A stretch of DNA of 64,000 bases, taken from contig NZ_BOMQ01000020.1 in NCBI RefSeq assembly GCF_016862275.1, positions 1-64,000 on the forward strand, given 5' to 3'. The notes beneath the pieces are model-generated. The model saw nothing but the letters and a program-made list of their open reading frames with translations, ran no database searches and was not told the DNA's origin. Of the stretch, positions 47,745 through 56,098 are shown piece by piece (positions within the stretch are counted from its first letter, which is position 1; the number at the start of each line of letters is the position of its first letter). The stretch is from Actinoplanes nipponensis (GTDB lineage: Bacteria; Actinomycetota; Actinomycetes; Mycobacteriales; Micromonosporaceae). Both the position numbers and the translations under genes were made by a program.

Positions 47745-48884
47745 TCATCGCCGCCAGTCGAGGCAGACGGTCACCGCGTCGTCGTCCGGCTCCGCGCCCT
47801 CGTGGTAGTCCCGCAGGCCGCGCATCACCGTACCGACCGCCTCGGTGGCGGGCTGCAAGCGCGTCCGGCGCAGGGCGGTCAGCAGCGCGGCCTCGCCGTA
47901 CGGGGGCCGGCCGCCGGGAGTGGCGGCGTGCACCCCGTCGCTGACCACGAGGAGCCGGTCCGCCGGTTCCAGCCGGAACCGCTGGATCTCGTAGCGGGTC
48001 TCGCCGAACATGCCCAGCGGCAGCTGCTGTTCCAGGGTGACCGGGTGGAACTCCCGGTCCCGGGCGATGACCGCGCGCGGCGAGCCGGCGTCCACCGCCT
48101 CCACGTGGCCGTCGACCAGGTCGATGTCGAGCAGCAGGGTGGCGGCGTGGGTGGCGCCGCCGTACCGGGAGTGGATCGCGTCGCCGGCCAGCTCGGCCTG
48201 CTCCACGATGTCGGCGCCGGAGCGGCGGGCGTTGCGCATCGCGTTGACCGCCACCGCCGTGAGCACCGCCGCCTCCAGGCCGTCGCCGCCGCCGTTGAGG
48301 ACTGTGAGGGTGAGCCGGTCGTCGGCCAGCGTCCAGTCGAAGTGGTCGCCGTAGACGGCGTACGCCGGCTCGAGCTGGCCGGCGACCAGGAAGCGGTCGT
48401 CGCCCAGCGAGCGACCGGGCAGCAGCTCCCACTGCAGCTCCGCGGCCATGGTCAGACGCTCCCGGCGGATCACCCGGCGGTAGCGGTCGGTGGCCAGGTG
48501 GGCGGCGCGCAGGGCGAGCGCCAGCTCGTCCGCGACAGTCGACAGGCCGTCGATCAGCCCGGCGCCGGAGGGCTGGGCGGTCTCCACGACCAGCACGCCC
48601 AGGCGCTCGCCCCAGACGGTCAGCGGCAGGTAGCAGCGGTTGCCGTCCGCCGTGAGGTGGGTCAGCGGGCGCTGGCTGCCGAAGCAGCGCACGGCGTGGG
48701 CGTTGCCGGGCGGGTCCTGCGGCGCCAGCACCGGCCAGAGGCCGCTCAGGGTCATGTCGCCGAGCAGCACCTCGACCGGGCCGGCCGCATGGTGCCGGCG
48801 CAGGTGGTCGGCGACCACCTCGGGAAGTCGATCGGGGGACGTCGCACGCAGCAGCGCCGCCACGGGTGTCGACCGGTGGGGCAC
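47745..48884 (-). CDS. PP2C-type (SpoIIE/RsbU) serine phosphatase with GAF-like domain
   Basis: A 379-residue protein from GTG 48884, which has GGAAGGAGAGG upstream. An N-terminal GAF-like region (to about residue 130; CYLPLTVWGERLGVLVVETA) precedes the phosphatase core: ELQWELLPGRSLGDDRF, VYGDHFDWTLADDRL with metal-ligand Asp residues, VVSDGVHAA, and the terminal EPDDDAVTVCLD. It would dephosphorylate an anti-sigma-factor antagonist. The glycine-rich loop reads NGGGDGLEAA rather than GDGHG. The RsbW-like kinase is encoded just upstream. Confidence 0.87.
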   Translation of the reverse strand: MPHRSTPVAALLRATSPDRLPEVVADHLRRHHAAGPVEVLLGDMTLSGLWPVLAPQDPPGNAHAVRCFGSQRPLTHLTADGNRCYLPLTVWGERLGVLVVETAQPSGAGLIDGLSTVADELALALRAAHLATDRYRRVIRRERLTMAAELQWELLPGRSLGDDRFLVAGQLEPAYAVYGDHFDWTLADDRLTLTVLNGGGDGLEAAVLTAVAVNAMRNARRSGADIVEQAELAGDAIHSRYGGATHAATLLLDIDLVDGHVEAVDAGSPRAVIARDREFHPVTLEQQLPLGMFGETRYEIQRFRLEPADRLLVVSDGVHAATPGGRPPYGEAALLTALRRTRLQPATEAVGTVMRGLRDYHEGAEPDDDAVTVCLDWRR

Positions 48885-49005
48885 GATGACCTCTCCTTCC
48901 GCGGGCACGAGGCGGTGACGGACAGCAATATTTGCTGTACGGCAAGGATGATAGGGGCATGCCGGAATGGGCCGGCAACGGCGGTACGGGCAGCGGGTCG
49001 GTCGC

Positions 49006-49422
49006 TCAGCGCGAGGCCGTGCCGCCGGCCAGCGCGAAGGTCTTCTCGAAGTGGATCAGGCTGCCGCGGCGCGGCGTCGACTGCATCCGGACGTTGTCGC
49101 TCAGCGCCCTGATCAGGAACAGGCCGCGGCCGCGTTCGCTGTTCGGCTCCGGGTCGTCGACCGCGCTCGCGTCGAAGCCGGCGCCGTTGTCGGCGACGTC
49201 GATCGCGCAGCGGTCCTCGGCCACGTCGAGACTCACCTCGATGCCGTCGGCGCCGGTGGCGTGCTTGACCACGTTGGCGCAGGCCTCGGTCAGGGCGAGC
49301 TCCAGATCGTCGCCGTCCTGGCGGTCGACCTGGAACGCCGACAGGGCACACCGCAGCAGGCGGCGCACCGCAGGAACGCTGTCGACCTCGCGGGGCAGGT
49401 TCAGCCGGACCGAGATACGCAT
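49006..49422 (-). CDS. RsbW-like anti-sigma factor / serine kinase
   Basis: A 138-residue HATPase_c_2 protein: LELALTEACANVVKHATG as the N-box, IDVADNGAGFD as the G1 box and RGRGLFLIRALSDNV as the G2 box. Such proteins bind a sigma factor or phosphorylate an anti-sigma antagonist of the STAS type. No STAS gene is adjacent. It is followed by the RsbU-like phosphatase gene and is divergent from the sigma-glycosidase fusion gene. GGGGGAGGAG precedes the ATG at 49422. Confidence 0.88.
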   Translation of the reverse strand: MRISVRLNLPREVDSVPAVRRLLRCALSAFQVDRQDGDDLELALTEACANVVKHATGADGIEVSLDVAEDRCAIDVADNGAGFDASAVDDPEPNSERGRGLFLIRALSDNVRMQSTPRRGSLIHFEKTFALAGGTASR

Positions 49423-49532
49423 GCGGCTCCTCCCCCGTGGCGGTCCGGTTCCTGTCCGGCCCTGTGCGGGTGATGTTCCCGCCCGGCGGCCGTACTAACC
49501 CCCGGACGGGCGATTGCGCGGCGGCCCGGACC

Positions 49533-49561
49533 GGAACCGGCCGCCCGAAGTTCTTGTTATC
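49533..49561 (+). promoter_or_regulatory. candidate ECF-type promoter for the sigma fusion gene
   Basis: GGAACC (49533-49538) and GTTATC (49556-49561) at 17-nt spacing resemble the GGAAC -35 element of ECF sigma promoters, about 91 nt upstream of the ATG. If real, it would make the fusion protein autoregulated. The -10 match is weak. Confidence 0.4.
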
Positions 49562-49652
49562 GCAGGCCGTTCGGCTGGTCTCCCTTCCCGTGGTCGGCGA
49601 AATCACGACCGCGCGCAATGATCGAGGCCCACGGGAAGAGGTCAGGACTCTG

Positions 49653-51506
49653 ATGGCGTTTCAACCGGACACCGCGACGGTGGTCGCCGCCCGCGCCGGC
49701 GACCCGGCCGCGGTCGACCGCCTGGTCGCCGGGTACCTGCCGCTGGTCTACACGATCGTCGGGCGGGCCCTGGACGGGCACGCCGACGTCGACGACGTCG
49801 TGCAGGACACCATGCTGCGGGTCCTGCGCAACCTCGGCGACCTGCGGGAGCCCGAGGCGTTCCGGTCCTGGCTGGTGGCCATCACCGTGCGCCAGGTCCG
49901 GGAGCGCTACCGGGTCCGCCGCGCCGCCCCCGACACGCTGCTGCCCGACGACGTGCGCGACCCGGGCGCCGACTTCACCGACCTGGCGATCACCCGGCTG
50001 GAGCTGGCCGGGCAGCGCCGGGAGACCGCCGAGGCGACCCGCTGGCTGGACGAGGAAAACCGGGAGCTGCTCTCGCTGTGGTGGCTGGAGGCCTCCGGCG
50101 AGCTGACCCGCGACGAGATCGTCGCCGCCACCGAGGTGACCCGCCAGCACGCCGCGGTCCGCATCCAGCGGATGAAGGGCCAGCTCGAGACGGCCCGGGT
50201 GGTCGTGCGGGCGCTGGCCGCCGGCCCGCGGTGCCCCGACCTGGCGCTGGTCACCGCCGAATGGGACGGCCGGCCGGGCGCGTTGTGGCGCAAGCGGATC
50301 GCCCGCCACACCCGGGACTGCCGGCAGTGCTCCCCGGCCTGGTCGGGGCTGGTGGCGGCGGAGCGGCTGCTGGCCGGCATGGCCCTCGTGCCGCTGCCGC
50401 ACGCGCTGAGCGGCGGCGCCCTGTCCGCCTTCTCCGGCGCCCAGGCCGGCTCGCACGCCGCGCACGCCGTCTCGGGCAAGACGCTGGCGGCCAAGATCGC
50501 GTTGAAGGGCGGGGTGGGCATCGGGCGGCGGGTCGCGACCGCCATGCTCGCGACCGGCACGGTGGCCGGCGGCGGCGCAGCCGTGGTCGTCTACACCAAC
50601 GCCGACAAGCCGGTGGCCAACGCGGCCGTGGTCTCCACCGCCGCGCCCACGCCCCGGCTCTCCCCGCCCGGCTCGCCCACGCCCCGGGCCACCTCGGTCC
50701 CGCCCCCGCCCTCGCCGTCGCCCTCGAAGAGGAGGACCAAGGCGCCGGCCGCCCCCGTGCCGGCCACCGCCACCTCGGCGAAGAAGGGAGTCGGCACCTG
50801 GCAGTTCGACGGGATCAAGGGGGCGCTCGACGACGTCGGCGCCGGTTGGTACTACAACTGGTCGCCCGACAACAACTCCATGCCGGGGCCGGCGGACGTC
50901 GAGTTCGTCCCGATGATCTGGGGCAAGGCCAACGTCACCGACGCGACCCTGGCCACCGCCAAGCGCGAGGGCGACGTGCTGCTCGGCTTCAACGAGCCCG
51001 ACATGGGCGGGCAGGCGAACATGAGCGTCGCGGACGCGCTCGCCGCCTGGCCGCGGCTGCAGGCCACCGGCCTGCGCCTGGGCAGCCCGGCGGTGGCCTA
51101 CGGCGGCGACACCGCGGGCGGCTGGCTGGACCGGTTCATGAAGGGCGCGAAGCAGCAGGGCCTGCGCGTCGACTTCATCACCCTGCACTGGTACGGCTCG
51201 GACTTCGGCCCCGCCGCGGTCGGGCAGTTCCTCGGTTACGTCGACGCCGTGCACGCACGCTACGGCCTGCCGGTCTGGGTCACCGAGTACGGCCTGATGA
51301 ACTTCACCGGCTCCCCGAAGTACCCCACCGGCGCGCAGGAGGCGGCGTTCATCAGGGGCACCACGGCGGGCCTGGAGAAGCGGGCCTTCGTCGAGCGGTA
51401 CGCCTGGTTCGGGCTGCCGGCCGTCGGCGACAGCGTCGATTTCGGCCTCTACCGGGATGCCTCCTCGCCGACCGAGGCGGGCAAGGCGTACCGGGCCGCG
51501 GGGTAA
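49653..51506 (+). CDS. ECF-type sigma factor fused to a membrane-anchored extracytoplasmic glycoside hydrolase
   Basis: A 617-residue fusion. Residues about 20-90 are sigma region 2 (ADVDDVVQDTMLRVLRNLGD, FRSWLVAITVRQVRERYR) and 130-190 are region 4 (LTRDEIVAATEVTRQHAAVR). A His/Cys segment follows with H219, C223, C226 (HTRDCRQC), like a zinc anti-sigma domain. A TM helix lies near 292-310, then a Pro/Ser/Lys linker (330-375). Residues 379-617 are a GH128-type glycosidase core (GTWQFDGIKGALDDVGAGWY) with candidate Glu448 (GFNEPDMGG) and Glu545 (WVTEYGL). The glycosidase would be outside, the sigma factor inside. ATG 49653 follows GAAGAGG. The open frame is continuous. Confidence 0.88.
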   Translation: MAFQPDTATVVAARAGDPAAVDRLVAGYLPLVYTIVGRALDGHADVDDVVQDTMLRVLRNLGDLREPEAFRSWLVAITVRQVRERYRVRRAAPDTLLPDDVRDPGADFTDLAITRLELAGQRRETAEATRWLDEENRELLSLWWLEASGELTRDEIVAATEVTRQHAAVRIQRMKGQLETARVVVRALAAGPRCPDLALVTAEWDGRPGALWRKRIARHTRDCRQCSPAWSGLVAAERLLAGMALVPLPHALSGGALSAFSGAQAGSHAAHAVSGKTLAAKIALKGGVGIGRRVATAMLATGTVAGGGAAVVVYTNADKPVANAAVVSTAAPTPRLSPPGSPTPRATSVPPPPSPSPSKRRTKAPAAPVPATATSAKKGVGTWQFDGIKGALDDVGAGWYYNWSPDNNSMPGPADVEFVPMIWGKANVTDATLATAKREGDVLLGFNEPDMGGQANMSVADALAAWPRLQATGLRLGSPAVAYGGDTAGGWLDRFMKGAKQQGLRVDFITLHWYGSDFGPAAVGQFLGYVDAVHARYGLPVWVTEYGLMNFTGSPKYPTGAQEAAFIRGTTAGLEKRAFVERYAWFGLPAVGDSVDFGLYRDASSPTEAGKAYRAAG

Positions 51507-51528
51507 CGCCGCGGGATAGGGTCGGATC

Positions 51529-52530
51529 ATGATTCGGTTCGGCTACAAGGCATCGGCGGAGCAGTTCGCCCCGCGCGAGTTGCTGCGCTACGGCATCCAG
51601 GCCGAGCAGCAGGGGTTCGACTCGGTGTTCGTCAGCGACCACCTCCAGCCGTGGCGGCACGACGGCGGGCACGCCCCCGCCGCGCTGCCCTGGCTCGGCG
51701 CGCTCGCCGCGAGCACCGAGCGGGTCCTGCTCGGCACCAGCGTGCTGACCCCGACGTTCCGCTACCACCCGGCCGTGGTGGCCCAGGCGTTCGCCACCCT
51801 GGGCTGCCTGGCGCCCGGCCGGGTCATCCTCGGGGTGGGCTCGGGGGAGTCGCTCAACGAGGTCCCGCTCGGCCTGCAGTGGCCGGACGGCAAGGAGCGC
51901 TTCGCCCGCCTCAAGGAGGCGGTGACCCTGATCCGGCAGCTCTGGACGGAGGACCGGGTGACCTTCGAGGGCACTTTCTACCGCACCGAGCTGGCCACCA
52001 TCTACGACAAGCCCGAGCAGCCGGTGCCGATCTACATCGGCGCCTCCGGCCCGGCGGCGACGCGGCTGGCCGGGCGCATCGCCGACGGGTTCATCACCAC
52101 CAGCGGCAAGGGCCACGAGCTCTACACCGACACGCTGCTGCCGGCGGTCCGCGAGGGCGCGGAGAAGGCGAACCGCGCGCCGGCCGACCTGGACCTGATG
52201 ATCGAGGTCAAGGTCTCCTTCGACCCCGACCTGGAGCAGGCGCGCAACGACACCCACTACTGGGGCGCGCTGGCGCTGTCGCCGGAGGAGAAGACCGGCG
52301 TGGAGGACCCGATCGAGATGCAGCGGCGCGCGGACGCGCTGACGGTGGACCGTACGGTCACCCGCTGGATCGTCTCCTCGGATCCGGACGAGCACGCGGC
52401 GAAGGTCGCCGAGTACCTCGACATGGGCTTCCAGCACCTGGTCTTCCACGCGCCCGGCCCCGACCAGGACCGGTTCCTGCGCGTGTACGGCGAGCAGATC
52501 CTGCCCCGGCTGCGCGACCGCGCTAGCTAG
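51529..52530 (+). CDS. fgd: F420-dependent glucose-6-phosphate dehydrogenase
   Basis: A 333-residue LLM-class enzyme closely matching Fgd: MIRFGYKASAEQFAPRELLR, FVSDHLQPWRHDGGHAP, LLGTSVLTPTFRYHPAVVAQ, GVGSGESLNEVPLG, and SSDPDEHAAKVAEYLDMGF. It oxidises glucose-6-phosphate to the lactone while reducing F420, supplying F420H2. The substrate and cofactor residues in SDHLQPW and GSGESLNE are present. It starts 22 bp after the sigma-fusion stop, so it may be cotranscribed. The stop overlaps the convergent glycosyltransferase stop. Confidence 0.9.
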   Translation: MIRFGYKASAEQFAPRELLRYGIQAEQQGFDSVFVSDHLQPWRHDGGHAPAALPWLGALAASTERVLLGTSVLTPTFRYHPAVVAQAFATLGCLAPGRVILGVGSGESLNEVPLGLQWPDGKERFARLKEAVTLIRQLWTEDRVTFEGTFYRTELATIYDKPEQPVPIYIGASGPAATRLAGRIADGFITTSGKGHELYTDTLLPAVREGAEKANRAPADLDLMIEVKVSFDPDLEQARNDTHYWGALALSPEEKTGVEDPIEMQRRADALTVDRTVTRWIVSSDPDEHAAKVAEYLDMGFQHLVFHAPGPDQDRFLRVYGEQILPRLRDRAS

Positions 52531-53609
52531 CGGCCGCGGAACTTCTCGCCCGGCACCGCCCGCAGGTGGGCCGGGCCGTCCCAGCGGTCGTCCCGGCCCT
52601 CGCCCCGGATCACGGTGAGGTCGGGGCGGCCGGGCTGGTGGCCGCGCCGCCGTTCGAGGCGCCGGCCGTCGCGGGGATCGCGGTCGCGGGCGGGCGGCGG
52701 CACCGAGTGCCGGGCGGCGTGCCGTCCCGTCGCCTCGTCGCCGGCTCCGGCGGGGCGGGGCGGGGGAGCGTCGTAGCGGGGGAGCACGTCGCGCCGCCAC
52801 TGATCGGCGGGCGGGTAACGCCGCGCGGCCGGCCGGTGACCGATCCGCCACCGCCGGGCGTACTCGCTCCAGGCCGTGCGCAGCGCGCGCACCACTGCCG
52901 GCAGCACCCGCCGGCGGCGGTCGTCCTCGCCGTGGATGCGGGGGTAGCCGATCGTGGCCACCTCGACCACGCGCAGTCCCTGGGTGGCCATCCGCAGCGT
53001 CGTCACGTTGTCGATCTCCGCGCCCTCGCCCCAGGCCAGCCGGCCGCGGCGGGGGCCCCGGGCATCCGGCGCGGGCAGCTCCAGCGCGGGCAGCAACTGC
53101 CGCCAGTAGGCGTTGTAGCCGCAGCTGAGGTCGGAGAAGCGGGTGCCGAAGAAGACGTTGACGAGGCGGCACAGCACGCCGTGACCGAACCGCTCCAGCG
53201 CTCCGGCGTCGCGGTGGTCGCCGCCGGGGCGGAAGCGCGAGCCGTGCGCCGCCTCGGCCCCGGAGAGCAGGGCGTCGACGAAGCGCGGGATCTCCTGCGG
53301 GTCGGCCGAGCCGTCGGCGTTGAGCGTGACCACGATGTCGCCCGTGCTGGCGGCGAAACCGCAGACCAGCGCGTTGCCCTTGCCGGAGCGGGTCTGCCGG
53401 ACGACGACCACGTCGGGGCGTACCTCGCGGGCCACGGCCACGGTGTCGTCGCGGGACCGGCCGTCGACCACGACGACCTCGTCCACGGGCGGCAGGTTCT
53501 CCAGGATCAGCGGCAGGTTGTGTTCCTCGTTGAGGGCGGGGATGACGACGGTCACGGTGGGGGACGCCCACGATTCGTGGCGCGCCTGCTGTCGCGGCAC
53601 GGGAGGCAT
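52527..53609 (-). CDS. family 2 glycosyltransferase with Arg/Pro-rich tail
   Basis: A 360-residue protein from ATG 53609 with a GT-A domain: TVTVVIPALNEEHNLPLILE, VVVVDGRSRDDTVAVA and TLNADGSADPQEIP (DxD-like DAD replaced by NADGS). It resembles dolichol-phosphate-mannose-synthase-type transferases. The first 245 residues make the fold. The last 90 residues are Arg/Pro/Asp-rich and likely disordered. No TM helix follows the catalytic domain. The ribosome-binding site is GGAGCC. The acceptor is unknown. Confidence 0.82.
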   Translation of the reverse strand: MPPVPRQQARHESWASPTVTVVIPALNEEHNLPLILENLPPVDEVVVVDGRSRDDTVAVAREVRPDVVVVRQTRSGKGNALVCGFAASTGDIVVTLNADGSADPQEIPRFVDALLSGAEAAHGSRFRPGGDHRDAGALERFGHGVLCRLVNVFFGTRFSDLSCGYNAYWRQLLPALELPAPDARGPRRGRLAWGEGAEIDNVTTLRMATQGLRVVEVATIGYPRIHGEDDRRRRVLPAVVRALRTAWSEYARRWRIGHRPAARRYPPADQWRRDVLPRYDAPPPRPAGAGDEATGRHAARHSVPPPARDRDPRDGRRLERRRGHQPGRPDLTVIRGEGRDDRWDGPAHLRAVPGEKFRGR

Positions 53610-53741
53610 GGCGGTGGCTCCTGGGGTCAAAGGGGGGACCGGGCAACAACTTACCAATCGACTACGGTGCGTCAACCGGTCGTGCCGCCGGCGCTAGGGT
53701 TCGGGGCGGGGCGCCGTCCGGGGCCCGCGGAGGAGGAACCA

Positions 53742-54398
53742 GTGGAGCTGCGGGCGGTCGTCTTCGACCTCGACGGCGTCATCATCGACACCGAGGAGGT
53801 CTGGGAGCAGGTACGCCGGGGCTACGTCGCCGAGCACGGCCGCGAGTTCCTCCCGGACACCCAGAGCAGGATGATGGGCATGAGCACCGGCGAGTGGTCC
53901 ACCCACCTGAGCGCCGAGGTGGGTGTGCCCCGTACCCCCGAGCAGGTCGCCGCCGACGTGCTGGCCCGGATGGCCGAGCGCTACCGCACGGACCTGCCGC
54001 TGATCCCGGGCTCGGTGGCGGCGGTGCGGCGCATCGCCGAACGCTTCCCGGTCGCCCTGGCCAGTTCCTCGGCGCGGGTGCTCATCGACCAGGTGCTGCG
54101 GACGGCGGGCCTGGCCGGCACGTTCCGGGTGACGCTGTCGACCGAGGAGGTGCCCCGGGGCAAGCCGGCGCCGGACGTCTACCTGGCCGCGGTCGAGCGC
54201 CTCGGCCTGGCCCCGGAGGCCTGCGCGGCGGTCGAGGACTCCAGCAACGGCCTGCGCTCGGCGGCCGCCGCCGGGCTCCGGGTCATCGCCGTGCCGCACG
54301 GCGTCTACCCGCCGGCGGCCGACGCCCTGGCCCTGGCCGACCTGGTCGTCACCGGACTGGACGAGCTGACGGTGGAGGCGGTCGAGAAGCTGGGCTGA
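53742..54398 (+). CDS. HAD superfamily phosphatase (beta-phosphoglucomutase-like)
   Basis: A 218-residue protein from GTG 53742, with AGGAGGAACCA directly upstream. Catalytic motif I is FDLDGVIIDTEEVW, motif II ALASSSARV, motif III GKPAPDVYLAAVERLG and motif IV AVEDSSNGLRSAAAAGL. The cap domain is of the beta-PGM/phosphatase (subfamily I) type. It likely dephosphorylates a sugar phosphate. It converges with the VOC gene and stops 9 bp from it. Confidence 0.9.
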   Translation: MELRAVVFDLDGVIIDTEEVWEQVRRGYVAEHGREFLPDTQSRMMGMSTGEWSTHLSAEVGVPRTPEQVAADVLARMAERYRTDLPLIPGSVAAVRRIAERFPVALASSSARVLIDQVLRTAGLAGTFRVTLSTEEVPRGKPAPDVYLAAVERLGLAPEACAAVEDSSNGLRSAAAAGLRVIAVPHGVYPPAADALALADLVVTGLDELTVEAVEKLG

Positions 54399-54407
54399 GC
54401 GGGCCGG

Positions 54408-54803
54408 TCAGGGCCGGCGGCCCGCCAGGACGCAGAACTCGTTGCCCTCCGGGTCGGCGAGCACGACCCAGCTCACGTCCGGCCCCTGGCCCACGTCGGC
54501 GGGCCGGGCGCCCAGCCCGAGCAGCCGCCGGACCTCCTCGTCCTGCTCGCGGTCGGTGGCGTTGACGTCGATGTGCAGGCGGTTCTTGCCGGCCTTGCCC
54601 TCGGGCACGGGCGCGAAGGTCAGCACCGGCGGCACCGGCCCGGTGCCCGCCCGGCCCTCCGGCCCGGGCGGGGGCCCGATGGTGACGCTCCCGTCGTCGG
54701 GGTCCTCGCTCCGCACCTCGTAGTCCAGGACCGCGCACCAGAACCGGGCGAGCGCGCGCGGATCGGCACAATCGATCGCGAGCTCGGTGAACTTACTGGC
54801 CAC
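54408..54803 (-). CDS. VOC / glyoxalase-like domain protein
   Basis: A 131-residue protein from GTG 54803, related to the VOC gene at 34919: ELAIDCADPRALARFWCAVL, KNRLHIDVNATDREQDEEVR, RRLLGLGARPADVGQGPDVS and VLADPEGNEFCVLAGR. It overlaps the FAD monooxygenase gene by 11 bp, so the two are coupled. Members may detoxify or bind reactive small molecules. Confidence 0.82.
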   Translation of the reverse strand: MASKFTELAIDCADPRALARFWCAVLDYEVRSEDPDDGSVTIGPPPGPEGRAGTGPVPPVLTFAPVPEGKAGKNRLHIDVNATDREQDEEVRRLLGLGARPADVGQGPDVSWVVLADPEGNEFCVLAGRRP

Positions 54804-56013
54804 GTCGTGATCTCCCGTCGGTCGGCCGCACCTCCGGCTGCCGGTCGCCCTCGTAGTGCGGCAGGTCGATGCCGGCGCTGCGTTGGCCGACGACCCGGTA
54901 CGTCATTGTCATGAACCACCCCTGATTGTGCAGCCAGTTACGGATGGCCAGGCCGTGCGCCGTCCGGGGGGCCAGGAACCGGCCCGCCCCGGAACCGCCG
55001 TTCTGCGCACGCCGGGCGAAGGGCCTGATCCGCTCCTGGTAGCGGCGGAAGGCCACGGTGTGGTCCCCGCCGGCCGCCGCCAGCTCGCCCGCCAGCGTGT
55101 ACGCCGCGATCAGCGCCGTACCGTTGCCCATCCCGCCGATGGTGGCGCCGCACGCCGCGTCGCCGACCAGCGCGACGCGCCCCCGCCACCAGGGCTCGAT
55201 GTCCACCCGGCAGATCTGGTCGAAGTACAGGTCGTCCGCCTGGTCCAGGGCGGCCAGCATGCGCGGCACCTCCCACCCCAGGTCGGCGAAGCGCTCGTGC
55301 AGCAGGCGTTTCTGCGCGCCGGTGTCGTGCCGGTCGTAGCTGAGCTCGTCCGCCGCGAAGGCGACGAAGGCGCCGGCCCGGGCCGGGTCCCGGTGGTCGC
55401 CGCCGATCGAGGCGAGCCGCCCGGGGGTGTTGTAGTTCAGCGTGTCGCGGCCCAGCCCGAGGTGGTTGGGCATGGGCCAGCCGGCCACGTAGTAGCCGAG
55501 GTGCCGGACGTACCGCCGTTCCGGGCCGAAGGCGAGCCGGCGCACGTTGGAGTGCACCCCGTCCGCGCCGATCACCAGGTCGAAGGTGCGCTGCGTGCCG
55601 GAGGCGAAGGTGACGTCGACGCCGGCCGGGGTCTCGGCCAGCCCGGCGATGCTGTCGCCGAAGACGTACTCGGTCTCCCGGCCGGCCGCGCAGAGGATCC
55701 GGGACAGGTCGCCGCGCAGGATCTCGACGTCGCCGCCGGCGAAGTCGGAGGGCATCTCCATGGTCCGCCGGCCGTCCGCGTCCACGAACCGCATCGCGGT
55801 GCCGCCGGTCTGCACCGCCCGCAGCTCGTCCAGCACGCCCATTCTCCGCAGCAGGCCCAGGTGCACGGGGCCGCGGAAGTCCACCGCGTTGCCGCCGGTG
55901 CGCAGCGCCGGGGCGATCTCGACGACGGTGGGCCGGAAGCCGTGCCGGCCCAGCCAGTAGGCCAGGGCGGGCCCGGCGATGCTCGCGCCGGAGATGAGAA
56001 CGCTGCCGGTCAT
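54793..56013 (-). CDS. FAD-dependent monooxygenase (PHBH/TetX-like)
   Basis: A 406-residue flavoprotein. The dinucleotide-binding loop reads SVLISGASIAGPALAYWLGR with VVE after the second strand, then VIGADGVHSNVRR (the DG motif) and ALVGDAACGATIGGMGNGTA (the GD motif). It hydroxylates or oxidises a small aromatic or antibiotic-like substrate. It is divergent from a TetR regulator, and dyads lie between them, a common inducible-resistance layout. The VOC gene overlaps its end. Confidence 0.88.
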   Translation of the reverse strand: MTGSVLISGASIAGPALAYWLGRHGFRPTVVEIAPALRTGGNAVDFRGPVHLGLLRRMGVLDELRAVQTGGTAMRFVDADGRRTMEMPSDFAGGDVEILRGDLSRILCAAGRETEYVFGDSIAGLAETPAGVDVTFASGTQRTFDLVIGADGVHSNVRRLAFGPERRYVRHLGYYVAGWPMPNHLGLGRDTLNYNTPGRLASIGGDHRDPARAGAFVAFAADELSYDRHDTGAQKRLLHERFADLGWEVPRMLAALDQADDLYFDQICRVDIEPWWRGRVALVGDAACGATIGGMGNGTALIAAYTLAGELAAAGGDHTVAFRRYQERIRPFARRAQNGGSGAGRFLAPRTAHGLAIRNWLHNQGWFMTMTYRVVGQRSAGIDLPHYEGDRQPEVRPTDGRSRRGQ

Positions 56014-56023
56014 GGCGGCTCCA

Positions 56024-56071
56024 AACTGTGTCCGTAGGAATCAGTTATTTCTGTGTACGGTAGAGACAGTT
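56024..56071. promoter_or_regulatory. TetR operator candidates between monooxygenase and tetR genes
   Basis: AACTG (56024-56028) pairs with CAGTT (56042-56046) at 13-bp spacing. AACTGT (56024-56029) also matches ACAGTT (56066-56071) at long spacing. CTGTGTCCGTAG at 56026-56037 is repeated as CTGTGTACGGTAG at 56051-56063. The repeats lie in the 85-bp divergent promoter region. Confidence 0.45.
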
Positions 56072-56098
56072 GTCGTCGAAGCGCAAGAGGGTCGTCCG

